Assembly (NCBI RefSeq): GCF_004341105.1
Contig: NZ_SLZK01000001.1
Span: forward strand, 372,001-436,000
Origin: Rhizobium sp. BK418
GTDB lineage: Bacteria > Pseudomonadota > Alphaproteobacteria > Rhizobiales > Rhizobiaceae
Length of the DNA: 64,000 nt
Direction of reading: 5' to 3'
Both the position numbers and the translations under genes were made by a program. Under the pieces are notes generated by a model. The model had not been told where the DNA came from. It did not search any database and worked only from the letters and a program-made list of their open reading frames with translations. Positions 17,942 through 25,324 of the stretch are shown here, one piece after another (position 1 is the first letter of the stretch; each line of letters starts with the position of its first letter).

Positions 17942-18946
17942 TCAACCGCCGCGCTGGTTTTCCTTGTCGAGCTGTGTGACGAGCGCCATGATCACCTCGG
18001 AAACGGGTGTCGGCACGTTGGCAATGCGTCCGAGCGCGACAACCATGCCCACGAGCGGCACGATCTCCAAAGCCTTGCCGGCCAGCAGATCCTGCAGCAT
18101 TGATGTGCGCACCGGGCCGATGTGGCGTGACTGCTGCAGTCTCTCTTCGATCGTGATGCTGAATGTTGCACCAAGGGCACCACCGACGGCGCGCACTTCG
18201 TTCATGATCTTGCCGACCATGTCGAACAGCGCGGGATCGGCCATGATATCGGTCATCAAGGCCCGCGTCAGGGCGCTGATCGGGTTGAATGCCGCATTGC
18301 CCATCAGCTTGCTCCAGATCTCATCGCGAATCCGCGGCGTGGTGGAGACATTGAGGCCGGCCTTGGCAAAGAGACTGGCAATGGTTTCGAGATCAGCCGA
18401 CATGTCGCCGGAGGGTTCGCCAAGCACGAAGCGGCCGTTGTTGGAAAGGCGGATTTCACCGGGGTTGACGACCTCCGCGCCCTGCAGCGCCACGCAGCCG
18501 ATCACCCGTTCCGGCCCAATCAGCCGCCACAGCTTGCCGCCGGGATCGAGTTCGTCGAACTGCAGCTCGGCTTGGCCGCTTTGCGTATCACGGTGGAAAT
18601 ACCACCAGGGTATTCCGTTCAGCACCATGACGACACGGGTGCCGTCCTTCAGCAGCGCCGCCATGCCTTCCGCTGCCGGGCCGAGCTGATGGCCCTTGAG
18701 GCCGGTGATGATGAGGTCCTGCGGCGGCAGCGTAGTGGGATCATCGGTTGCTGTAACCCTCACATTGATCGGTTTGTCAGCATCGGCTTCATGCAGAGAA
18801 AGCCCGTTCTTGCGGATCGCTTCCAGATGCGCGCCGCGCGCAACGACGGAAACAGTCGCGTCGTCGCCGAGCCGGCTTGCAAGCTTGACGGCAATCGCTC
18901 CTCCCAGGGCACCGGCCCCATAGATACAGATAGATGTGCTCGCCAT
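17942..18946 (-). CDS. 2-dehydropantoate 2-reductase family protein (PanE/ApbA-like)
   Basis: This 334-residue NADP-dependent oxidoreductase is of the ketopantoate-reductase family. The Rossmann loop ICIYGAGALGGAIAVKLASR lies at residues 6-25, and LIITGLKGHQL and a C-terminal helical ApbA_C domain with GNAAFNPISALTRA follow. The genuine PanE reduces ketopantoate in vitamin B5 synthesis, but many paralogues in rhizobia act on other 2-keto acids, so the substrate is open. It is the last clear gene before the SDR gene on the same strand. Confidence 0.85.
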   Translation of the reverse strand: MASTSICIYGAGALGGAIAVKLASRLGDDATVSVVARGAHLEAIRKNGLSLHEADADKPINVRVTATDDPTTLPPQDLIITGLKGHQLGPAAEGMAALLKDGTRVVMVLNGIPWWYFHRDTQSGQAELQFDELDPGGKLWRLIGPERVIGCVALQGAEVVNPGEIRLSNNGRFVLGEPSGDMSADLETIASLFAKAGLNVSTTPRIRDEIWSKLMGNAAFNPISALTRALMTDIMADPALFDMVGKIMNEVRAVGGALGATFSITIEERLQQSRHIGPVRTSMLQDLLAGKALEIVPLVGMVVALGRIANVPTPVSEVIMALVTQLDKENQRGG

Positions 18947-19040
18947 GCCTGCCTCTTCCTGTTCGTGATGACGCGGTAGACATAGGCCATTGCGGTGCTA
19001 GGGGCGAATGAGAATCTTGCCATCTCGACAATCTTCACGC

Positions 19041-19074
19041 CAAAATGAAAACAAGCGCGCCGGCGCGCGCTTGT
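19041..19074 (-). terminator. Intrinsic terminator of the SDR gene at 19.1 kb
   Basis: ACAAGCGCGC (19051-19060) and GCGCGCTTGT (19065-19074) form a perfect 10-bp stem with a 4-base loop. Read on -, it follows the SDR stop and is trailed by a T-rich run (complement of 19041-19050). Confidence 0.85.
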
Positions 19075-19098
19075 CGTTGCGGAGAGATCAGAGCTTCT

Positions 19099-19938
19099 TT
19101 AAGCGGTCGGCCCGAAGTCCGTGGAGACGGCGAGCGCGCGCCACTGGGCAAGTTCCTTTTCCACACTGGCATGTTCTTCCTCGATCTTGGCGACCGTATC
19201 GCTACCGAAAGGCATGCGCAGCGGCGGGTTGGCGGCGTTGACCATTTCGATGATTCCTGCGGTCAGCTTCGCCGGGTCGCCGGGCTGGGCATGGTTGGCG
19301 CTGGCTGCGAAGTCGCGCATGTTGCCGGCCGGCGTTCCAACATAATCGGGGATGGAGGCCGGGCTGATCGCCAGCGAGGTGTCATGCAGAAAGTCAGTGC
19401 GGAAGAAGCCGGGCTCGATGATCGTGACCTTGATGCCGAAAGGCTCGACTTCGGTCGCCAGCGATTCCGACAGGCCCTCGACGGCAAACTTCGTGGAGCC
19501 ATAGACACCCCAGCCCGGGAAGCCGGCATAACCGCCGATCGACGAGAAGTTCAGGATATGGCCCGAACGCTGACGGCGCATGTAGGGCAGTACGGCGCGG
19601 GTGACCTTCAAGAGGCCGAAGACGTTGGTGGCGTAGATCTTCTCGATCTCCTCGGCCGTTGCCTCTTCGACGGCGCCGAGCAGGCCGTAGCCGGCATTGT
19701 TGGCGAGGATATCGATCCGACCGAAGCGGGCAACGGCTGCTGCTGCTGCTTCCCTGGCCTGTTCCTCATTGGTGACGTCCAGAGCGATGGCGAGCAGGTT
19801 CGGATGATCGCCGAACTGTTCGGTTATGGCCTTCGGATTGCGGGCGGTGGCAACGACAGCGTCGCCAGTAGCAAGAGCGTCTTTGGTCATCAGCGCGCCG
19901 AAACCGCGCGATGCACCTGTGATCAACCAGACTTTCAT
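19099..19938 (-). CDS. Short-chain dehydrogenase/reductase
   Basis: This is a 279-residue classical SDR. The cofactor loop TGASRGFG is at residues 7-14, with an ARN context after the second strand that suggests NADP. The NNAGYG motif, the catalytic serine in FSSIGG, and the YGSTK pair for Tyr and Lys follow in order. The long C-terminal part resembles oxidoreductases that act on aldehydes or ketones. It is divergent from a LysR-type gene, whose product is the likely regulator. The substrate cannot be told. Confidence 0.9.
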   Translation of the reverse strand: MKVWLITGASRGFGALMTKDALATGDAVVATARNPKAITEQFGDHPNLLAIALDVTNEEQAREAAAAAVARFGRIDILANNAGYGLLGAVEEATAEEIEKIYATNVFGLLKVTRAVLPYMRRQRSGHILNFSSIGGYAGFPGWGVYGSTKFAVEGLSESLATEVEPFGIKVTIIEPGFFRTDFLHDTSLAISPASIPDYVGTPAGNMRDFAASANHAQPGDPAKLTAGIIEMVNAANPPLRMPFGSDTVAKIEEEHASVEKELAQWRALAVSTDFGPTA

Positions 19939-20000
19939 GACAATTCCCTTCCTTCGATTGTTTGTTTCAGCAGTTCGTTGCTGACAGGAGGAATTTGACG

Positions 20001-20037
20001 CAAATCTAGCTCATGTATAAGATTTGTTATTTATGAG
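20001..20037. promoter_or_regulatory. Inverted repeats between the SDR and LysR genes
   Basis: CAAATCT (20001-20007) and AGATTTG (20020-20026) form a 7-bp inverted repeat. A second pair, CTCAT (20010-20014) and ATGAG (20033-20037), interlocks with it. The dyads lie in the 122-bp divergent spacer, just upstream of the lysR-type start. They are candidate LysR-family binding sites; the assignment is inferred from position. Confidence 0.5.
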
Positions 20038-20060
20038 ATTATGATGAGCAGCATTCAGCA

Positions 20061-20948
20061 ATGAGAGCGACCGAATTGTCCGAAATGGCAGCTTTCGCCG
20101 CTGTCGCCAGACACAAGAGCTTCCGCAAGGCGGGGGAGGAGAGGGGCGTTACCGCCTCTGCAATTAGCCACGCGGTCCTCAATCTGGAGGATCGCATCGG
20201 CATCCGTCTCTTGAACCGCACGACCCGCAGCGTCTCGCTGACGGAAGCCGGTGAACTTCTGCAGTCACATCTCGATCCGGCCTTCGGTGAGATCAACTCG
20301 GCGCTCGATGCGCTGAACCGCTATCGGGAAACGCCCTTCGGCCGGGTGCGCATCAATGTCGGCAATTCCATCGCGCCCTTCGTCGTCGGTCAGATCATCG
20401 GACCGCTTCTAATGAACAATCCCAACCTGCAGCTCGAAATCGCCGCAACGGACAGGCTGGTGGATATCGTCGAAGAAGGTTTCGATGGCGGCATCCGCTT
20501 CGGTGAGCGCGTCACGGAGGGCATGATCGCCGTTCGCATCAAGCCGCGCCTGCGCCTCGTCGTCGTCGGCGCACCCGCCTATTTCGAAACCCGGCCAAAG
20601 CCGCAGACGCCGCATGACCTGAAGCGGCATATCTGCATCCAGAATATGTTCCCTTCGGGCGCACGTTACCCCTGGGATTTCGAAAGGAATGGCCAGGCGA
20701 TTACCTTCCATCCGACCGGTCCGCTCGCCCTCGACGACCACGAGCTGATGACTTCGGCAGCACTCAGCGGCGTCGCGCTCGCGTATGTCTGGGAGGGCAG
20801 GGTGGCGCCGCTGATTGCAAGCGGTCAGCTCATCCAGGTGCTGGACGAATGGTGTCAGCCGGAAGAGCCGCTGTATCTCTATTATCCGAGCCGCCGGCAT
20901 ATCTCCGCGGGCTTCCGCACGGTGATCGATGCGATCCGGGGCGACTGA
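20061..20948 (+). CDS. LysR family transcriptional regulator
   Basis: This is a 295-residue LysR regulator. The N-terminal winged helix (SEMAAFAAVARHKSFRKAGE, then AISHAVLNLEDRIGIRLLNR, residues about 5-60) is of the subfamily with LNRTTRSVSLTEAG, common in rhizobia. The C-terminal periplasmic-binding-like effector domain follows from about residue 90. It is divergent from an SDR gene and probably controls both. The effector is unknown. Confidence 0.93.
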   Translation: MRATELSEMAAFAAVARHKSFRKAGEERGVTASAISHAVLNLEDRIGIRLLNRTTRSVSLTEAGELLQSHLDPAFGEINSALDALNRYRETPFGRVRINVGNSIAPFVVGQIIGPLLMNNPNLQLEIAATDRLVDIVEEGFDGGIRFGERVTEGMIAVRIKPRLRLVVVGAPAYFETRPKPQTPHDLKRHICIQNMFPSGARYPWDFERNGQAITFHPTGPLALDDHELMTSAALSGVALAYVWEGRVAPLIASGQLIQVLDEWCQPEEPLYLYYPSRRHISAGFRTVIDAIRGD

Positions 20949-21173
20949 GCGTCAAAGCGTCCGAAATTCCAGCGGGTAGATGACATCCTCTCCGATTGTC
21001 GGATCGGTGCGGCGCACGTCATTGGATTATGAACCCGGAGCCTTTCCTGGTCAGAATGCTTCAATCTGATCACGAAAAGGCTCCCGGTGATCTGTCAAAA
21101 CTCCCTTTTGACTCTCGGTGGCGAACTGGCGAAGATGCGCCGCAGAAAAGCAAGATCAGCGCCGGAGGGGCGA

Positions 21174-22223
21174 ATGAGAAAGCCGTATTTTTCCGCTTGG
21201 GATCGATGGAAAGCGGAATGTCGTATAGGACTGCTGTCGGCGCTTGCCGGCATGGTGCTGTCTGCTTTTCCGCTGGAAATATCGGCACAGGAAATGCCGG
21301 CACAATCGCCGACTTCCCAGGAGCAGGTCGAAAAGCTGCTTTCGCGCTGGAAAGAACATTTCAAGAATGCTGAGACGCTGCGGGACCGTCGCACCGCCTT
21401 TCGCGATTTAATGGATTCGCTGCCGGAGCCGACACGCATCCAGATCCGGCATGTCGATGCCGGCGGCGTCGATGCTGAACTCATGTGGCCGGCGCGCCTT
21501 CACCATCCGATCGGCCGCCGCGCGATCCTTTTTATCCATGGCGGTGGCTTCTACAGTGGCTCCATCCGCACCCACAGCCTGCTTGCCGGCTCACTCGCGA
21601 AGGCCGCTTCCAGCGATGTGCTGCTCATCGATTACCGGCGGGCGCCGGAATACAGCTATCCCGCGCAAGCCAATGATGCCTTGAGCGCCTACCGCTACCT
21701 GCTCGACAGCGGCTACAGCAACGGAAACATCATTATTGTCGGGGACGGCGCGGGCGGCAATCTCGCGCTCGAGACGGTGCTGCGGCAGATGCGCTCCAGA
21801 CAGCCGCTGCCAGCAGCCGTCGTGGCGCTCAGCCCGATCACCGATCTGTCGCTATCGGGTGCATCTGTCACGGCCAATGCCGCCAAGGATCGGGTCGTGG
21901 ACAAGACTGTGCTGGAGGCACTGCGCAAGGCGTATCTCGGCAACAATTCCGCGACGGATCCCGAGGTTTCACCGCTTTATGCCAGTCTCTCCGGTTTTCC
22001 GCCCTTGCTGCTGCAGGTCGGTTCCGACGAGTTGCTGCTCGACGATACGCTGAGGTTTGCCGACAAAGCGCAGAAGGCGGGCGTCGATGTGACGACGCAA
22101 GTCTGGCCAGGAATGCCGCATCAATGGCAACTTTTCCCATCCCTGCTTGAAGACGCCGACAAGGCGGGCCAGAAGATCGCCGAATTCGCGGTCGCGCATT
22201 TTGCGGATCCACCGGAGGAGTAG
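21174..22223 (+). CDS. Exported alpha/beta hydrolase of the hormone-sensitive-lipase family lacking the nucleophile serine
   Basis: This 349-residue protein has an N-terminal signal-like segment (about residues 15-39, ending in ISAQ) and an alpha/beta-hydrolase-3 fold. The oxyanion-hole motif HGGGF is intact (122-126). The expected GDSAGG reads GDGAGG: the codon at 21747-21749 is GGC, so the nucleophile is Gly192. The other triad residues remain (D285 in GSDELLLDD, H316 in GMPHQWQLF). The ATG at 21174 has GGAGGGG upstream. The protein is either catalytically dead or has a non-hydrolytic role. A sequencing error is possible, as a single base would restore Ser. Confidence 0.85.
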   Translation: MRKPYFSAWDRWKAECRIGLLSALAGMVLSAFPLEISAQEMPAQSPTSQEQVEKLLSRWKEHFKNAETLRDRRTAFRDLMDSLPEPTRIQIRHVDAGGVDAELMWPARLHHPIGRRAILFIHGGGFYSGSIRTHSLLAGSLAKAASSDVLLIDYRRAPEYSYPAQANDALSAYRYLLDSGYSNGNIIIVGDGAGGNLALETVLRQMRSRQPLPAAVVALSPITDLSLSGASVTANAAKDRVVDKTVLEALRKAYLGNNSATDPEVSPLYASLSGFPPLLLQVGSDELLLDDTLRFADKAQKAGVDVTTQVWPGMPHQWQLFPSLLEDADKAGQKIAEFAVAHFADPPEE

Positions 22224-22260
22224 GCCGCGGGCGCACGTCCGGATAGTTCGCAACGCCTGC

Positions 22261-22476
22261 TCAGTGGCCTGAATTCAACCCTTCGATCGGCCGGCCGATG
22301 GTCAAACTTTGTCGCAACTTGGGATCGAGCCGTTCGGCATAGACGTGATCGGGCGCAGCCCCCAGTGCATCCAGCATCTTCGAGAAGAAACAGCGCGCCG
22401 CCGCCGCTGCGGTCACGTCGAAGATCTCGGCATCGCTCAAAAAACACCAGCCACTCCGCTGCCATCGCCCTGACAT
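22261..22476 (-). CDS. Hypothetical 71-residue protein
   Basis: The frame begins with ATG at 22476 and contains FLSDAEIFDVTAAAAARCFF and a C-terminal IGRPIEGLNSGH. It has coding-like composition and stays open for 28 codons upstream of the ATG, without any ATG, GTG or TTG there. No good ribosome-binding site is present. I do not recognise the family. It may be a small soluble protein or the 3' part of a decayed gene. Confidence 0.4.
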   Translation of the reverse strand: MSGRWQRSGWCFLSDAEIFDVTAAAAARCFFSKMLDALGAAPDHVYAERLDPKLRQSLTIGRPIEGLNSGH

Positions 22477-22626
22477 GAAATACCGGAAGTCTAATCTCTG
22501 CGGGCCTGTGCAAATGACGAAATCTTGATCGACAACGCCGTTCTCGGAGCGCCGGACTGGCCTATTTTATTAGCCGGAGCGGATATGCGCCGCGTTCCGG
22601 TCGCCGATTAGATGGGGGTGGATCAG

Positions 22627-22815
22627 ATGTTCCAATTTCGAAAACTGTTGGCAGCAGGGGCGGCTGTCATCGTGCTGGCTACGATATCGTCCTGCACGAC
22701 GAGCTCAGATAGTTCGATCCAGACCGGCTCTGTCGGTTACGGGCAAAGCGCCGACTTCGGGCTCCGACCGGCGTGCCTGGGCGGATTCGGCAACGATAGG
22801 CCCTGCAGTTATTGA
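22627..22815 (+). CDS. Small putative lipoprotein
   Basis: This is a 62-residue precursor. A basic N-terminus and hydrophobic stretch (FRKLLAAGAAVIVLA) lead to ISSC, a fair lipobox that would make C22 or thereabouts the lipidated residue. The mature part is short, serine/glycine rich, and ends PACLGGFGNDRPCSY with two cysteines. The ATG at 22627 follows a GGGGGTGG site, whereas the upstream ATG at 22612 lacks one. The function is unknown; such small lipoproteins are frequent in rhizobia. Confidence 0.55.
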   Translation: MFQFRKLLAAGAAVIVLATISSCTTSSDSSIQTGSVGYGQSADFGLRPACLGGFGNDRPCSY

Positions 22816-23092
22816 CAAATAGCTTGGCGGTCAGATGAGCTTCCGGAAATGATCGGGCGCTGGATCGGCGCGGAACCGGAAGCGGGACGGCGGATGTTGC
22901 CATCGAAGCCGTTGAAAATAATATGATATTGCCAGATGAGCAGAGACGATGCGAAAGGACGTAGTTTCCTTTCATGCGGAGCTTCGCATATCGTTGCCGA
23001 TGACATATAGTGCAAGAAATCGATAATCACTCGATCACACGACGCCGACCTCGGTCCAGAGGCGGCACATTTTCATAACCTATGGGAGCTGC

Positions 23093-24085
23093 ATGATGGA
23101 TTATCGTCGTCTAGGGAAGTCGGGTCTGCAAGTGAGTGAATTCTCCTTCGGATCGTGGGTCACCTTCGGCAAGCAGGTCAATGGCGGCGACGCCATCGAC
23201 CTCATGAGGCTTGCCTACGACAATGGGGTGAATTTCTTCGACAATGCGGAAGGATATGAAAGCGGCAAGTCCGAAATTGTCATGGGTGAGGCGCTGAAGT
23301 CGCTCGGCTGGAGCCGCGATAGCTACATCGTATCCAGCAAGGTGTTCTGGGGAGGACAGAAGCCGACGCAGCGGGGCCTGTCGCGCAAGCACGTGACAGA
23401 CGCCTGCCACGCGGCTCTCAAAAGGCTTCAGGTCGATTATCTCGACCTCTACTTCTGCCACCGCCCGGATATCGATACGCCGATCGAGGAAACCGTCCGC
23501 GCGATGCACGATCTCGTCGCCCAGGGGAAGGTGCTCTATTGGGGAACGTCAGAATGGTCCGCGCAGCAGCTGACGGAAGCCTATGCCGTTGCCCGAGACC
23601 TCCGCGTCACGCCGCCGACCATGGAACAGCCGCAGTATAATATCTTCGAACGCCAGAAGGTCGAATCTGACTATCTGCCGCTCTACGATTTGATCGGCCT
23701 CGGCACAACCATCTGGTCGCCGCTCGCCTCAGGCGTGCTCACCGGCAAATATAATGATGGCATTCCGGCCGACAGCCGCATGAATCTGCCTGGCTATGAA
23801 TGGCTGAAGGAACGGTGGTCCACCGACGCCGCCCGCGCCCAGCTCGCCCAGGTTCGCGAGCTGGCCAAGCTCGCGAACGAGATCGGTCTCTCGATCACCC
23901 ATCTCGCGCTTCTGTGGTGCCTCGCCAACAAAAACGTCTCGACCGTCATTCTCGGGGCTTCGCGCGCGAGCCAATTGCAGGACAACCTCGCGGCCCTCTC
24001 GCACAAGGACAAGATAACGGCAGACGTGTTGGAGCGGATCGACAGCATCGTCGGAAACAAGCCGGAAGCACCGCGTCGTTTCTAA
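23093..24085 (+). CDS. Aldo/keto reductase, potassium-channel beta-subunit type
   Basis: This 330-residue TIM-barrel NADPH-dependent reductase is of the AKR subfamily related to Kv-channel beta subunits. The catalytic tetrad residues appear in FFDNAEGYESG (Asp, Tyr), SSKVFWGG (Lys) and YFCHRPD (His). The C-terminal cofactor segment NVSTVILGASRASQLQDN is typical. Two ATG codons lie in tandem (23093 and 23096); the GGGAG spacing slightly favours the second. It stands alone, followed by an 85-bp hairpin repeat. The substrate is unknown; detoxification of reactive carbonyls is common in the family. Confidence 0.92.
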   Translation: MMDYRRLGKSGLQVSEFSFGSWVTFGKQVNGGDAIDLMRLAYDNGVNFFDNAEGYESGKSEIVMGEALKSLGWSRDSYIVSSKVFWGGQKPTQRGLSRKHVTDACHAALKRLQVDYLDLYFCHRPDIDTPIEETVRAMHDLVAQGKVLYWGTSEWSAQQLTEAYAVARDLRVTPPTMEQPQYNIFERQKVESDYLPLYDLIGLGTTIWSPLASGVLTGKYNDGIPADSRMNLPGYEWLKERWSTDAARAQLAQVRELAKLANEIGLSITHLALLWCLANKNVSTVILGASRASQLQDNLAALSHKDKITADVLERIDSIVGNKPEAPRRF

Positions 24086-24128
24086 TCCTCTTGGACGGGG
24101 CCAAGCTTATCCGGCCCCTTCAGTATTC

Positions 24129-24213
24129 CGATATGAAAATGGCCGGACCTTTCGGGTCCGGCCATTTCAATTTCCAGCACGCTTCAGTGACCGCGCTTGA
24201 AACGAGTGGCGGC
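24129..24213. repeat. 85-bp hairpin repeat, copy A
   Basis: The element holds a perfect 13-bp stem (24137-24149 with 24155-24167) and a conserved tail ending GTGGCGGC. It matches copy B at 25222-25306 over 85 bp with 11 differences and no gaps, in the same orientation. The two copies flank the DUF2270 gene. It resembles the short palindromic intergenic elements known from rhizobia, though I cannot assign it to a named family. Confidence 0.85.
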
Positions 24214-24331
24214 TTAAGGCGCTTGAATGGCTTTTGCGATCGTTGGGTTGAAGGAGCAAGATATTTATTCCCAGCAGCGGCGGGCCATAAGACCGTTGCG
24301 AGAAAGAAGCATATGCGAGGAGGAAACGACG

Positions 24332-25057
24332 ATGGCCACCGAGCTCACGACATCCCATCTCCTGGATAGTGCCATGGACATCAAACCGCCGCCGCTACCC
24401 ACGACGACGGGGGAGATCACCAACACGCTGAACCATTATTATCGTGGCGAACTCGCGCGGATGACCAGTTGGCGGGACCGCATCGACCGAACGTCGAACT
24501 GGGCGATTACCGTCGTGGCGGCGCTGCTCTCCGTGTCCTTGTCGACACCAACGTCTCATCATGGCGTGTTGCTGTTTGGCATGATGCTGATCACATTGCT
24601 GCTGATGATCGAGGCGCGGCGTTATCGCTTCTTCGATGTTTATCGGGCGCGGGTGCGGCAACTGGAGCGCAGCTATTTTGCGCAGATTCTGATGCCCGAA
24701 GCCGAGCTCAATCCCGATTGGGCGCAATCGATTGCCAAGAGCCTGCGTGCACCGCGGCTTCTCCTCGGCTATTTCGAGGCTATGCAGCGGCGACTGCGGC
24801 GGAATTATTGCTGGATGTACGCGATCCTGCTGATGGCATGGATCTTGAAGATCTCGACGCCAAAGCTGCAGGCGGAAGGCGCGTCGCAAGAGCTGGCACA
24901 TTCGTGGAGCTATATTGTCGACAATGCGGCACTCGGACCGATTCCCGGCTGGCCGGTGATCGCGATCGTGGTTATCTTCTATGCCGTTATTCTCTACGGC
25001 ACATTACGCCGCAAGTTGGACGACGGTGATTTTCCCCATGGTGAAGCGCATGTCTGA
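24332..25057 (+). CDS. DUF2270 membrane protein
   Basis: This 241-residue protein begins with a polar N-terminal part (HYYRGELARMTSWRDRIDRT, about residues 36-55). Two closely spaced hydrophobic segments follow (near 60-100), then a charged middle, and two more segments at about 165-185 and 210-230. This arrangement and the RTSNWAIT motif fit the DUF2270 family of predicted integral membrane proteins. The ATG at 24332 has a strong GAGGAGG upstream; the frame's earlier start at 24227 overlaps the repeat flank. The function is unknown. Confidence 0.75.
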   Translation: MATELTTSHLLDSAMDIKPPPLPTTTGEITNTLNHYYRGELARMTSWRDRIDRTSNWAITVVAALLSVSLSTPTSHHGVLLFGMMLITLLLMIEARRYRFFDVYRARVRQLERSYFAQILMPEAELNPDWAQSIAKSLRAPRLLLGYFEAMQRRLRRNYCWMYAILLMAWILKISTPKLQAEGASQELAHSWSYIVDNAALGPIPGWPVIAIVVIFYAVILYGTLRRKLDDGDFPHGEAHV

Positions 25058-25221
25058 TTGTTTGGCAATGCCGGACTGATGCAGGATGAATTCTCCGTTC
25101 ACCGCCCGCCATTCGGTCGCCGAAATCAGCCGGCGGTGAACATAGCTGCATCACCCTACAGTCATGTTTCTCGCTATGGTGATCGGTCGTCGCCCCCATG
25201 ATGTTTGAGTGGGCACGACAC

Positions 25222-25306
25222 CGATACGAAAATGGCCGGACTTTTTGGGTCCGGCCATTTCAATTTCTATCTCATTTCAATGACCGCGCTTCAAACCAGT
25301 GGCGGC
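25222..25306. repeat. 85-bp hairpin repeat, copy B
   Basis: About 87 percent identical to copy A at 24129-24213. The stem AAATGGCCGGAC (25230-25241) pairs with 25249-25260. It lies between the DUF2270 gene and the 3' end of nrdJ, and could act as a bidirectional terminator for this convergent pair. Confidence 0.85.
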
Positions 25307-25324
25307 CAAGGATTTCCGAAAAAA

